A DNA stretch of 64,000 nt from BOKV01 sp049289295 (GCA_049289295.1 JBATLL010000016.1:1-64000); one strand, 5' to 3'. Shown: positions 27,677 through 36,208, counted from the stretch's first letter. The notes: generated from the sequence alone by a model not told the origin. Program-made: numbers and translations.

Positions 27677-28132
27677 ATGAAACTGACGGTAAACGGCAAT
27701 CAGGTAGAAGTTGGCGATGACCCGGAAATGCCTCTCCTGTGGGCGTTGCGTGACATAGCCGGTCTCAAGGGGACAAAATATGGTTGTGGCGTGGCTGCCT
27801 GCGGGGCCTGCACGGTGCATGTCGACGGCAAGCCCGTTCGCTCATGCCAGACGCTCATCGGAGAGGTGACAGGCCCGGTCACCACGATCGAGGGACTGGC
27901 TTCGCAGGGCACCCTGCATCGCGTCCAGCAAGCCTGGATCGACGAACAGGTGCCCCAGTGCGGCTATTGCCAGTCCGGCCAGATCATGGCCGCTGCAGCC
28001 TTGCTGGCAGAAACACCAAACCCGTCCGATGCACAGATCGACGAAGCCATGAGTGGCAATCTCTGCCGCTGCGGCACCTATCCGCGCATCCGCTCTGCCA
28101 TTCGCAGGGCTTCTGAAACCGTGGAGGGTTGA
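27677..28132 (+). CDS. [2Fe-2S] subunit of a molybdenum hydroxylase (IorA-like)
   Basis: A 151-residue protein with the two [2Fe-2S] sites of the xanthine oxidase family: GCGVAACGACTVHVDG with a later Cys (plant-ferredoxin type) and CGYCQSGQI plus CRCGTY. It matches small subunits of isoquinoline 1-oxidoreductase-type enzymes, passing electrons from the molybdenum site. The ATG at 27677 follows AGGGGGACC. It lies two bases before the large-subunit start, so both form one enzyme. Confidence 0.93.
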   Translation: MKLTVNGNQVEVGDDPEMPLLWALRDIAGLKGTKYGCGVAACGACTVHVDGKPVRSCQTLIGEVTGPVTTIEGLASQGTLHRVQQAWIDEQVPQCGYCQSGQIMAAAALLAETPNPSDAQIDEAMSGNLCRCGTYPRIRSAIRRASETVEG

Positions 28133-28134
28133 TC

Positions 28135-30408
28135 ATGGGCGTCGGCAAGATCGTAAGAAGAACATTCCTCATCGGTGCCGCGGCAATCGCTGGCGGCGCA
28201 GCCTTTGGCTATTATGTGGCCCGCAAGCCCTATCCCAACCCGCTTGAGCGGGATCTGGCATCGGGCGAAAGCACCTTCAATCCCTGGATCAAGATCGCAC
28301 AGGACAATTCGATCACGGTGATCACGCCGCGCGCGGAGATGGGGCAGGGCGTCCACACCACGCTTGCCGCGCTCGTTGCCGAAGAGCTGGAAGTGCCCTT
28401 TGACGCCATCAGGGTCGAGCATGGCCCTGCTGACTGGGCCTATTACAATTCGGTCGTCATGGAAGATGGCGGACCCTTCCCGACGTTCGACGAAGGGTTC
28501 CTCGCTGAGTCCATGCGCTCGATGACCCATCCCATTACCAAGATTCTCGGTTTGCAGGTCACTGGTGGCTCGACCTCTATTCGCGACGGCTATGTGAAGA
28601 TGCGCGAGGCAGGCTGTGCGGCAAGGCAAATGCTTGTCGCTGCTGCGGCTGCGCGCTTTGGAGCAGCACCGGGAACACTGACGCTGGAAAACGGCACGAT
28701 TTCCGACCAGGTCACCGGCCAGTCGGCAACCTATGGCGAACTTGCCGCCGACGCTGTCCGCATGCCGGTTCCAACCGACCTGAAACTCAAGGACAAGGCG
28801 GACTGGAAAATCCTCGGCAAGCCGGCCGCTCGTGTCGATCTGGAAGCCAAGGTGAACGGCACGGCCGTCTTCGGCATCGATGTTGATCTGCCGGACATGG
28901 TTTATGCCACTGTCAGGATGAGCCCACGCTTTGGCGCGGGAGCGGTGTCTTTCTCCGCCGACAAGACCATGGCCGTTCCCGGTGTCATCAAGGTCGTGCC
29001 GGTTGAAACCAGCCAGGGACGCGGATTTGGCGTGATTGCCTCCAGCACCTGGGCAGCCTTCAAGGGTGCGGAAGCGCTGGATGTCGTGTGGGAGGAAGCT
29101 TCCTATCCCGCAGACAGCCAGGCCATGTTCAGCGAACTGGCAGAACGTCTGCGCACGGAGCCCGATTTCACCCTTCGCAACGATGGGAACGCGGAAACGG
29201 CCTTTGCCGATGCGCCGCGCGAGGAATTGCTCGAAGCCGAATATCAGGTGCCATGGCTGGCCCATGCCTGCATGGAGCCGATGAACGCGACGGCGCGCTG
29301 GAAGGATGGCAAGCTGGAAATCTGGTCGCCGAACCAGGCGCCGACTCTCCTGCAGATGACGACCGCTCCCCTGGTCGGCGTGGACGCGGCAGATGTGATC
29401 GTGCACACCACCTACATGGGCGGCGGTTTTGGACGCAGGGCTGAGGCCGATTTCACCGCCTACGCGGTTCAGATCGCCATGGAAACACAGGGCAAGCCGG
29501 TCAAGGTGACCTGGACACGCGAGGAAGACACGCGCCACGATACCTATCGTCCTGCCGCCATGTCGCGAATGCGCGCGCGCATCGTCAAGGGCGATGTGCC
29601 GTCCGGCGTCGATATTCGCATCGCATCCCCGTCCATCGTAAGAAGCTTTGTTGGGCGCACTTTCCCATCCGTGCCCCTGATGGGCCCGGACAAGACCCTT
29701 ACCGAGGGTGCGCATGACCAGCCTTATGACTTCGCCAGTTACCGCGTCTCGGGCCATGTCAGCTCGATCAGCGTACCGGTGGGTTTCTGGCGTTCGGTCG
29801 GCAACTCCTTCAATGCCTTTTTCCATGAATGCTTCATGGATGAAATCGCCGAAGCCTCGGGCCTTGATCCGCTGGCCCTGCGCCTGAAGGCGATGGCCAG
29901 CCATCCCACGGCCATTGCCGTGCTGGAAAAGGTCGCGAGCATGTCCGGCTGGGGATATCCGCTCGCCAAGGGGCGCGGCATGGGCATTGCCCACACGCTC
30001 TCCTTCGGCAGTTGGGTAGCGCAGGTGGTGCAGGTGAAGGAAACGACAGAGGGCATTCGCATCGAAAAGGTCTGGTGCGCGGCGGATGTCGGAACCGCCC
30101 TTGATCCCTCCATCGTGCGGGCACAGATGATGTCGGGCATAATCTTCGGACTGTCGTCGGCAATCGGTCAGGAAATCACCTTCGCCGATGGCGAGGTCGA
30201 GCAGTCGAACTTCACGGACTATGATGCGCTGCGCATGAACCAGTGCCCATCCATCGAAGTGGAAATCCTTGAAAACTGGCACAGGATCGGCGGCGTTGGT
30301 GAACCGGGAACGCCTCCGGCAATTCCTGCCCTGGCAAATGCGGTCTACCAGGCAACCGGCAAGCGCGTACGCAGTTTGCCAATGAATTCGCAGGTCGATT
30401 TCGCCTGA
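28135..30408 (+). CDS. Molybdopterin-binding large subunit (IorB-like), Tat-exported
   Basis: A 757-residue catalytic subunit of the xanthine oxidase family. It begins with a twin-arginine-type signal (VRRTFLIGAAAIAGGAAFG), so the complex is probably periplasmic or membrane-attached. The molybdopterin-binding domain follows, and the conserved C-terminal GVGEPGTPPAIPALANAV carries the likely catalytic glutamate. The ATG at 28135 has GGAGGG at 28123-28128. Substrate unknown; such enzymes oxidise aldehydes or N-heterocycles. No cytochrome subunit or maturation factor is adjacent. Confidence 0.9.
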   Translation: MGVGKIVRRTFLIGAAAIAGGAAFGYYVARKPYPNPLERDLASGESTFNPWIKIAQDNSITVITPRAEMGQGVHTTLAALVAEELEVPFDAIRVEHGPADWAYYNSVVMEDGGPFPTFDEGFLAESMRSMTHPITKILGLQVTGGSTSIRDGYVKMREAGCAARQMLVAAAAARFGAAPGTLTLENGTISDQVTGQSATYGELAADAVRMPVPTDLKLKDKADWKILGKPAARVDLEAKVNGTAVFGIDVDLPDMVYATVRMSPRFGAGAVSFSADKTMAVPGVIKVVPVETSQGRGFGVIASSTWAAFKGAEALDVVWEEASYPADSQAMFSELAERLRTEPDFTLRNDGNAETAFADAPREELLEAEYQVPWLAHACMEPMNATARWKDGKLEIWSPNQAPTLLQMTTAPLVGVDAADVIVHTTYMGGGFGRRAEADFTAYAVQIAMETQGKPVKVTWTREEDTRHDTYRPAAMSRMRARIVKGDVPSGVDIRIASPSIVRSFVGRTFPSVPLMGPDKTLTEGAHDQPYDFASYRVSGHVSSISVPVGFWRSVGNSFNAFFHECFMDEIAEASGLDPLALRLKAMASHPTAIAVLEKVASMSGWGYPLAKGRGMGIAHTLSFGSWVAQVVQVKETTEGIRIEKVWCAADVGTALDPSIVRAQMMSGIIFGLSSAIGQEITFADGEVEQSNFTDYDALRMNQCPSIEVEILENWHRIGGVGEPGTPPAIPALANAVYQATGKRVRSLPMNSQVDFA

Positions 30409-30530
30409 GCGCGATCATCCCGGCATTGTGACCTCGGCGGGCCCGGAAGGGCCAGCGTCGAGCCAGGCCGAAAGGGTAACGCGCGGGCTGAATGTTTTGA
30501 TTATTTCCCGCACCCCGGGGGCGATTCCCT

Positions 30531-30558
30531 TTGAGGTCAGCGAGCGCCCTTGCTAGAC
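30531..30558 (+). promoter_or_regulatory. Possible mgtE promoter
   Basis: TTGAGG (30531-30536) and CTAGAC (30553-30558) are 16 bp apart and 33 bp before the mgtE ATG. The 180-bp gap otherwise shows nothing I can name; I looked for a magnesium riboswitch and found no match. Confidence 0.35.
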
Positions 30559-30590
30559 ATGTCCTGTGTCGACGTGAGGGCAGCGGGAAA

Positions 30591-32018
30591 ATGGCGAACG
30601 GACCCGGGCAAGATCAGCTGGAAGAAGAGCGCCCCGTCGAGACGCCGGAGTCAGATGCCGGTATCTATGACGAGGAAGGCTATGTGCGTTCCGATTTCCA
30701 GGAGCGTATTACCGCGCTGATCGAGGCAAGCGATGTCGATGGCCTGCGCGAGGCGATCGGTTCGCTGCACGAGGCCGAACTTGGCGATCTCCTGGAAGCG
30801 CTGGATTCGGACGACCGCATGGGGCTTGTCCGCCTTGCCGGTGACGAGTTCGACCTCACGGCACTGACCGAGGTCGATGAGGCCGTCCGCCTCGAAATCA
30901 TCAATGCCCTGCCGAATACCAGGATCGCGGAAGCGGTCCAGGATCTCGACTCCGACGATGCTGTCTACATTCTCGAGGACATGGAGGAGGAGGACCAGGA
31001 GGAAATCCTCGCGGCACTTCCCTTTGAAGAACGCCTGCGCCTTCGCCGCTCACTCGACTATCCCGAGGAAAGTGCCGGGCGGCGCATGCAGACCGAGTTT
31101 ATTGCGGTGCCGCCCTTCTGGTCGGTGGGGCAGACGATCGACTACATGCGCGATGACCAGGATCTTCCGGACCGCTTTCACGAGATATTTGTCGTCAGCC
31201 CCCATTTCGAACTGCAGGGCTCCGTGGCTCTCGACAAGATCCTGCGCACCGGGCGCAAGACCCGTGTCGAGGAAATCATGGGTGAAACGCGCCATTCGAT
31301 CCCAGCCGACATGGACCAGGAAGAAGCCGCACGCCTGTTCGAGCGCTATGACCTTCTGTCCGCCGCCGTGGTTGACGATGCCAAGCGCCTTGTCGGCGTC
31401 CTCACCATCGACGATGTCGTTGACGTGATCCACCAGGAAGCGGACGAAGACATCAAGCGGCTCGCTGGTGTTGGCGACGAAGAACTTTCCGACTCCGTCT
31501 GGGAGATTTCCAAGTCCCGCTTCCTGTGGCTTTTCATCAATCTTCTCACTGCCATTCTCGCCTCATCGGTGATCGGGTTGTTCGATGTGGCAATCGAGAA
31601 GATGGTGGCGCTGGCGGTGCTGATGCCGATCGTGGCATCAATGGGCGGCAATGCCGGTACGCAGACCATGACGGTTGCGGTGCGCGCGCTCGCCACCCGT
31701 GACATCGACAGCTACAATGCGCGGCGCATCATCGTCAGGGAAATCCTCGTCGGACTGTTCAATGGCGTCGTGTTCGCCATCATCATCGGCTCCGTCTCCG
31801 CGCTCTGGTTCAGCAGCCCGCAGATCGGCGGAATCATTGCCGTCGCCATGGTCTTCAACATGATTTCCGCAGCCCTTGCCGGGATTCTCATCCCGATCCT
31901 GCTTGAACGCTTTGACATCGACCCCGCCGTCGCCTCAAGCGTTTTCGTGACGACGGTCACCGACGTGGTCGGCTTTTTCGCCTTCCTCGGTCTGGCAGCC
32001 TGGTGGTTTGCATTCTGA
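30591..32018 (+). CDS. mgtE: Magnesium transporter MgtE
   Basis: A 475-residue magnesium channel: N-terminal helical domain with acidic clusters (YILEDMEEEDQEEIL), two CBS domains (about 155-285), and five membrane helices. The pore region includes ASMGGNAGTQTMT and the last helix has the key aspartate in FVTTVTDVVGFFAFLG. The ATG at 30591 follows GCGGGAAA; an in-frame ATG at 30531 adds 20 unlikely residues and would lie in the putative promoter. Confidence 0.95.
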   Translation: MANGPGQDQLEEERPVETPESDAGIYDEEGYVRSDFQERITALIEASDVDGLREAIGSLHEAELGDLLEALDSDDRMGLVRLAGDEFDLTALTEVDEAVRLEIINALPNTRIAEAVQDLDSDDAVYILEDMEEEDQEEILAALPFEERLRLRRSLDYPEESAGRRMQTEFIAVPPFWSVGQTIDYMRDDQDLPDRFHEIFVVSPHFELQGSVALDKILRTGRKTRVEEIMGETRHSIPADMDQEEAARLFERYDLLSAAVVDDAKRLVGVLTIDDVVDVIHQEADEDIKRLAGVGDEELSDSVWEISKSRFLWLFINLLTAILASSVIGLFDVAIEKMVALAVLMPIVASMGGNAGTQTMTVAVRALATRDIDSYNARRIIVREILVGLFNGVVFAIIIGSVSALWFSSPQIGGIIAVAMVFNMISAALAGILIPILLERFDIDPAVASSVFVTTVTDVVGFFAFLGLAAWWFAF

Positions 32019-32021
32019 TAT

Positions 32022-32693
32022 TTACTGCGCGATCAGCCGGTTGGTGGACGCCGTATAGGTATAGTCCACGTTCACTGGCCCGATATTGATCGGGTAGGTG
32101 CTGATCTGGTGCAGGATGCGCTGATGCACATCATCATTGTCGCCAAGCGCTATGTGCGAAGTGGTATAGGCGAAATGATTGTGAATGGTGATGTCGTTGC
32201 CCTTGGTCAACCGGATCTTGTCGCGCAGGCAGCCGGGCAGATTGCAGATGAAATTGTCGACGCGCCGTACATTCTTGGTGATCGGAGCAAGCGGCAATCC
32301 ATCGAGAATGCCCAGATAGCTGATGGGAATACCGTCCTTCTCCAGTTCAGCCACCATGCGCGAAAGCAGATTGGCGCCGAATGAAATGCCGATCAGGTTG
32401 ATCTCGACATCGGGATTCTGTTTGTAGGCTTGGCGGATTTCACCCAGCACCTTCGGCTGGATGAAGCCAGCACCCTCTACCGGGCCGATATAGGAATAGA
32501 GTTCGGAATTGGGAATCTTCTTCTGCAGGTTGGTGAAGCCATAGCCGATGAAGGGCACAGCACTCGCAAACCCGTTGATCAACCATGTGCGTGACTCGAT
32601 TTGCTGTGCGCTGGCATGCGTCATCGACACACCAAGCAAGGCAAGGCCACCTATCAACATCTTACCTAACTGCATTAGCCGCTTCCATTTCAC
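32022..32693 (-). CDS. Secreted alpha/beta-hydrolase-like protein
   Basis: A 223-residue protein with a signal peptide (hydrophobic LIGGLALLGVSMTHASA, cleavage after ASA). The mature part has a nucleophile-elbow-like GISFGANLLSRM and the general layout of small lipase-like proteins; a later conserved His (ITIHNHFAYTTSHIAL) could complete a triad. Two cysteines (FICNLPGC) may form a disulfide. The start may instead be ATG 32675, with GGAAG before it. Substrate unknown. It converges on mgtE, 3 bp apart. Confidence 0.65.
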   Translation of the reverse strand: MKWKRLMQLGKMLIGGLALLGVSMTHASAQQIESRTWLINGFASAVPFIGYGFTNLQKKIPNSELYSYIGPVEGAGFIQPKVLGEIRQAYKQNPDVEINLIGISFGANLLSRMVAELEKDGIPISYLGILDGLPLAPITKNVRRVDNFICNLPGCLRDKIRLTKGNDITIHNHFAYTTSHIALGDNDDVHQRILHQISTYPINIGPVNVDYTYTASTNRLIAQ

Positions 32694-32784
32694 CAGCCAG
32701 CCAATTCCCCGCGGCGTATTATGAGTACAACAGCCTTAACAGACTCTAAAGCGGTGATTTTATGGCCAACGGCGCAAAAAACCG

Positions 32785-33138
32785 TCATCCGTACCGATTA
32801 GGTCCCTTTGTTCCCTTGCCGACAAGCCACCACACCAGCGGCAGAACCGTCAGTGCCATCCAGCCCGGCTTGTCATGATCATGCACCCGGCGCACCACGA
32901 GTGAAACCAGCGGCAGGGCACAGATAACGAGCCAGCCGGTGGAGAAATAGCGCGGCACACCATCCTCGCCGGGCAGGAAGCCTAGATAATCCGCCATGTA
33001 TTGCAGATCGAACTGTAGCAAGGCGAGCCAGGCTATGACGGCAAATCCGAGGAAAAACCAGAAATCGCGACGGTTTGCTCGCCCACTGAAATTGAAGGCT
33101 CTGGCGAAACCCGAAACGATGGCATTGATGAAGGACAT
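32785..33138 (-). CDS. DUF805 family membrane protein
   Basis: A 117-residue protein with the DUF805 layout: SGRANRRDFWFFLGF near the N-terminus, three to four membrane segments, RRVHDHDKPGWMAL, and the terminal GTKGPNRYG signature. The ATG at 33138 follows GGAGTAGCTGG; a longer frame from 33225 is less likely. Function of the family is unknown. Confidence 0.85.
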   Translation of the reverse strand: MSFINAIVSGFARAFNFSGRANRRDFWFFLGFAVIAWLALLQFDLQYMADYLGFLPGEDGVPRYFSTGWLVICALPLVSLVVRRVHDHDKPGWMALTVLPLVWWLVGKGTKGPNRYG

Positions 33139-33320
33139 CCAGCTACTCCGCATGAGAAGGGCGCGTCGTACCGATTCACGCCGCAGCAGGACGACCCTAG
33201 ACCTTTTGGTGGTCAGGGAAAACACCGCCGGGCAAATGGTCGCGCAAACGCGTCCGGATTTGCAGTAGCCACCGGCGATAACACTTGGCAGCTGTTCAAC
33301 AAGCCCTGGCTGATTGACTT

Positions 33321-33328
33321 TTACGTAA
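33321..33328 (+). promoter_or_regulatory. Candidate MerR-regulator operator
   Basis: A perfect palindrome TTACGTAA (33321-33328) lies just behind a TTGACT hexamer (33314-33319), about 90 bp before the merR-type gene. TTTACGT-containing palindromes are typical operators of LiuR-like MerR proteins, so autoregulation is plausible. The rest of the 281-bp gap shows nothing else that I can support. Confidence 0.45.
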
Positions 33329-33419
33329 GAACCGTTCAGACAGCGGGACCAGCGCGTCTTGGCTTGCCCAGGCTGGCATCACAGGGGCGATCCCGCGCTG
33401 ACTGGAACGGAAATCAGTT

Positions 33420-33824
33420 ATGGCACCAAAGTCCGAGATAACCGACTATTTCACGATCACCGAACTGACCAAGGAATTCGGTGTGTCGACCCGTACAATC
33501 CGGTTCTATGAGGATGAGGGCCTTATCAAGCCTGTGCGGCGAGGGCGCACCCGCCTGTTTCGCCCATCCGACCGGCGAATTCTGATGGCTATCCTGCGTG
33601 GCAAGCGCCTCGGTTTTTCCATCGCCGAAATTCGTGAAATCCTGGGCATGTACCGCTCGCCTCCTGGCGAAGAGGGGCAATTGCGCCTGCTCATGAAGCG
33701 GGTGGAAGAAAAGCGCGGCGAACTGGAGCAGAAGCGTCGCGACATCGAGGACACGCTGCGCGAACTCGATCAGGTCGATGAAGTCTGTCTGACGCGCCTT
33801 GCTGAACTGGGCGTGAGCCGCTGA
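33420..33824 (+). CDS. MerR family transcriptional regulator (LiuR-like)
   Basis: A 134-residue regulator: winged-helix N-terminus with TITELTKEFGVSTRTIRFYEDEGL and FRPSDRRIL, then a helical dimerisation region with a long coiled coil (about 85-120). It lacks the cysteines of metal sensors. Relatives in proteobacteria control branched-chain amino acid and fatty acid degradation genes, but no such genes are next to it here, so the targets are unknown. Confidence 0.88.
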   Translation: MAPKSEITDYFTITELTKEFGVSTRTIRFYEDEGLIKPVRRGRTRLFRPSDRRILMAILRGKRLGFSIAEIREILGMYRSPPGEEGQLRLLMKRVEEKRGELEQKRRDIEDTLRELDQVDEVCLTRLAELGVSR

Positions 33825-33843
33825 ACCTTTCCGGTCCGGCCGA

Positions 33844-34320
33844 TCAGATCCAGCGCCTGACCCTTTTGCGATAGTCCCGCCAGCTCTTGCCGAACTTGTG
33901 CTCGAGGTGCGCTTCCTCGCGCAGTATGCCGAAGCGGTGTTCAAGCAGCCCGCAGACCACCGATGCGATGACCAGCCAGAAATTGGCAAAGGCAAGCCCG
34001 AGCCCGGCAATCAGGAACACGTTGGCGAGATAGATCGGATTGCGTGTGAAAGCGAAGGGGCCGCTGGTGACCAGCTGGTCAGCGGCACGGTGCGGCAGGA
34101 TGTTCGTCCTGGCGCGCTGCATGACGGTGAATGCGCTCGAATAGAGGATCACGGCAATCACCATCGCAACGATGCCGACGCCCTGCAGGATATCGGCCGC
34201 CGGCTGAACCGCCCATGGCAAGGGCACAAACCAGCCAAGCGCGATGCCGCCAGCAATGGTCGAGGCAAGAATGATCGGCGGCCACGGAATGGTGTTGGGC
34301 TTTTCGTCGGTTGCTTTCAT
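33844..34320 (-). CDS. Isoprenylcysteine carboxyl methyltransferase-like membrane protein
   Basis: A 158-residue protein with about four membrane helices and the ICMT/PEMT-type SAM-binding features: GPFAFTRNPIYLANVFLI and the C-terminal EEAHLEHKFGKSWRDYRKRV. Bacterial members methylate small or lipid substrates; none is identifiable here. It is divergently arranged to the GNAT gene. Confidence 0.85.
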   Translation of the reverse strand: MKATDEKPNTIPWPPIILASTIAGGIALGWFVPLPWAVQPAADILQGVGIVAMVIAVILYSSAFTVMQRARTNILPHRAADQLVTSGPFAFTRNPIYLANVFLIAGLGLAFANFWLVIASVVCGLLEHRFGILREEAHLEHKFGKSWRDYRKRVRRWI

Positions 34321-34407
34321 TGCTTCATATCCCGCCTTGACGCCACCCTGGCCGACGATAGGCTGCGCGCAGGGTTGTCAGGCGATGCTACACTGGAGGC
34401 AAACATC

Positions 34408-34848
34408 ATGTCCATTACGATACGCCCGCTGGAATCGGCGGACAGGCAGCAATGGCTGGAGCTGTGGCGTGGCTATCAGGCCTTCTACGAGGCTGACCTT
34501 TCAGCGGACGAGGATTCCCTGTGGCAACGGCTCATGAAGCCATCGCCCGACGGTCCGTTCTGCCTCGTCGCCCAGGACGAAACCGGCAGGCTCCTTGGCA
34601 TCACCCAGTTCCTTTATCACATGTCGACCTGGTCGCAGGCGCGTAAATGCTATCTAAACGACCTATTCACGACACATCAGGCGCGGGGAAAGGGCGTGGC
34701 GCGGGCGCTGATCGAAGGGGTCTATGCCCGCGCGGATGAAGACGGCAACAGCGAAGTCTACTGGATGACCCAGGAATTCAACCACACGGCCCGCAAGCTG
34801 TACGATCGTATCGGCAGACTAACGCCGTTCATCAAATATAACCGCTGA
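34408..34848 (+). CDS. GNAT family N-acetyltransferase
   Basis: A 146-residue acetyltransferase. The acetyl-CoA-binding motif is LNDLFTTHQARGKGVARALIEGV (residues about 83-105), followed by VYWMTQEFNHTARKLYDRIG. The ATG at 34408 has GGAGG at 34395-34399; a reading frame open from 33898 runs antisense to the ICMT gene and is not credible. Its last 17 bp overlap the end of the converging DUF1624 gene. Confidence 0.9.
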   Translation: MSITIRPLESADRQQWLELWRGYQAFYEADLSADEDSLWQRLMKPSPDGPFCLVAQDETGRLLGITQFLYHMSTWSQARKCYLNDLFTTHQARGKGVARALIEGVYARADEDGNSEVYWMTQEFNHTARKLYDRIGRLTPFIKYNR

Positions 34849-35593
34849 GCCACAGCACGGCATAAAGGAGGCCGATCATGATCGGCTGGTGCAGCAGATA
34901 GAAGGCCAGGCTGTGGCGTCCGAAGAAGATCAGGAGCCGCGACAGCGGGCCTGTCGGCCGCCAGCGCCCCAGTCGCTCCATCATACCGGCGCCCGATGCT
35001 GCCTTTGATGCCGCAACGCCGAGAAGCACCATTCCGAAAAAGGGAAACAACGGTACATAGTCGTTGGATCGCGGTATGAACTGCGACAGTCCGCTCCACC
35101 AGAACCAGGGAGCGTCAAGCGCGGGCGTCTGAAGCGTTGACCGCATCGTCACGATGAACAGGCCAGCCGCAGCTGTTACCAGCACCGGGAACCGCAGGAA
35201 CGCCAGCCCCAATATGCTTGCCAGCGCTATATGGTGCAGGATGCCGAAAAAGATGAAGGCATCGGGAGTGGCAAACCAGGTGGCCAGCGTGATCAGCGCA
35301 GCCGCGCCTGCAACCATCGCCCAGCGTCGCATGAAGGCGGGCAGGTTGATCTTGCCGCCATGTGCGAGGAACAGGCTGACGCCTGCCAGGAACAGGAAAG
35401 AGGAGGCGATGGCACGGCCAGACCAGATCATTATGGGCTGCGCCATGAACCCTGGTTCGACAAGGCCGAACATTTCCATATCCCAGCAGAAATGGAACAC
35501 GGCCATGGCGATGAGCGCAAGGCCGCGCGCAACGTCGATCAGTGATACTCGAATTCCCCCGCCTGCCACCTTCGCCGAATCCCGATTTGTCAC
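34832..35593 (-). CDS. DUF1624 / heparan-alpha-glucosaminide N-acetyltransferase-like membrane protein
   Basis: A protein of about 253 residues with six to seven membrane helices. It opens with RVSLIDVARGLALIAMAVFH, the family's start, and ends with FFGRHSLAFYLLHQPIMIGL, as in many acyltransferase-3-like proteins. The start is uncertain: I use the GTG at 35593, with another GTG at 35569; the frame is open further upstream but that part looks random. Substrate unknown. Confidence 0.8.
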   Translation of the reverse strand: MTNRDSAKVAGGGIRVSLIDVARGLALIAMAVFHFCWDMEMFGLVEPGFMAQPIMIWSGRAIASSFLFLAGVSLFLAHGGKINLPAFMRRWAMVAGAAALITLATWFATPDAFIFFGILHHIALASILGLAFLRFPVLVTAAAGLFIVTMRSTLQTPALDAPWFWWSGLSQFIPRSNDYVPLFPFFGMVLLGVAASKAASGAGMMERLGRWRPTGPLSRLLIFFGRHSLAFYLLHQPIMIGLLYAVLWLSGYI

Positions 35594-35742
35594 CTCAAAG
35601 CAGATAGCATTGGCGGGGGCCAAGGCAAATCGCCAATCCGCTCGACCGCAAGTCGCTGGCGCGCGATTTTCGGCCGGAAGAAGCGGATTCCCGTTTGGGA
35701 TCACGGACTTGCGACAGGCTTTCAGACTGGCACAAATGCCAA

Positions 35743-35754
35743 TTGTGCAGTGCA
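35743..35754 (+). promoter_or_regulatory. TGCAnTGCA operator-like site (copy shared with the phasin promoter)
   Basis: TTGTGCAGTGCA occurs here and again, exactly, at 41445-41456 in the phasin promoter. The core TGCA-G-TGCA is a quasi-palindrome. By chance a given 12-mer would be expected far less than once in 64 kb. It probably marks a second target of the same regulator (PhaR-type is my guess). Confidence 0.5.
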
Positions 35755-35801
35755 ACAGGATTTTTGCATGACAGCCATGTGACAAGATCATAAGGATTTG
35801 T

Positions 35802-35830
35802 TTACCATAGTTAACACATTGAAATATAAT
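35802..35830 (+). promoter_or_regulatory. Promoter-like element with perfect TATAAT
   Basis: TTACCA (35802-35807) and TATAAT (35825-35830) are 17 bp apart in an AT-rich context. The next plus-strand start is at 35985, leaving a leader of about 145 nt. Confidence 0.5.
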
Positions 35831-35984
35831 GATAAATATAGAAAAACTTGATCTTGAAGGCTCATTTGCGCCGTGAATCGGCCGCTTTTGCGCTTGCGAA
35901 TTATCCTGCCAGCAAATATGTATGCGCCGTGTCCGAGAGGACGAGACCGGAGAGAATCCGGCGAACAACAGGGTGCGAAACTTC

Positions 35985-36128
35985 ATGGACGATCTGATCA
36001 TGGAAAACAGGGCAAAAGGCTCTGTTTGGAGTGTTGCAGTCATTGCGATAGCCGTGTTTCTCGCGGTAGTGGTCGTGGCCGACGTATTCAATGGCGCTCA
36101 GGTGGCCGAAGTCGCTCAGGCGCAATAA
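35985..36128 (+). CDS. Small single-pass membrane protein
   Basis: A 47-residue candidate: a short charged N-terminus, one membrane helix (SVWSVAVIAIAVFLAVVVVA) and a short tail NGAQVAEVAQAQ. It lies between a promoter-like element and a strong terminator, which supports its being a real gene. AGGGTG precedes the ATG at 35985; ATG 36000 is an alternative that keeps the helix. Function unknown. Confidence 0.55.
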   Translation: MDDLIMENRAKGSVWSVAVIAIAVFLAVVVVADVFNGAQVAEVAQAQ

Positions 36129-36174
36129 CATCTGAAATCTGCACTGGATTTATCCCGATCAAACGGGACATTTT

Positions 36175-36208
36175 GCAAAAGGGCCGGTCACCGACTGGCC
36201 CTTTTGCT
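36175..36208 (+). terminator. Intrinsic terminator
   Basis: An extended stem (GCAAAAGGGCCGGT at 36175-36188 against ACTGGCCCTTTTGC at 36194-36207, one G-T pair) with a 5-nt loop, followed by TTT. It separates the small membrane gene from the rhodanese gene. Confidence 0.88.

Larger units (their letters stand above)
35594..35984. other. 391-bp gene-poor stretch, AT-rich in its right half
   Basis: No convincing protein gene. It holds a 12-mer TTGTGCAGTGCA (35743-35754) identical to one in the phasin promoter, an AT-rich segment (about 35780-35860) unlike the surrounding DNA, and a promoter-like pair at 35802-35830. Confidence 0.6.

Noticed and set aside
28078..30282. 734-codon minus-strand open frame opposite the molybdenum hydroxylase genes
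   Set aside because: It is antisense to two clear enzyme genes, has no family similarity and no ribosome-binding site; long antisense frames are common in GC-rich DNA.
30409..30590. Magnesium riboswitch before mgtE
   Set aside because: No M-box or other magnesium-sensor pattern seen.
33898..34407. 170-codon N-terminal extension of the GNAT frame
   Set aside because: Antisense to the ICMT-like gene; the ATG at 34408 has a clear GGAGG.
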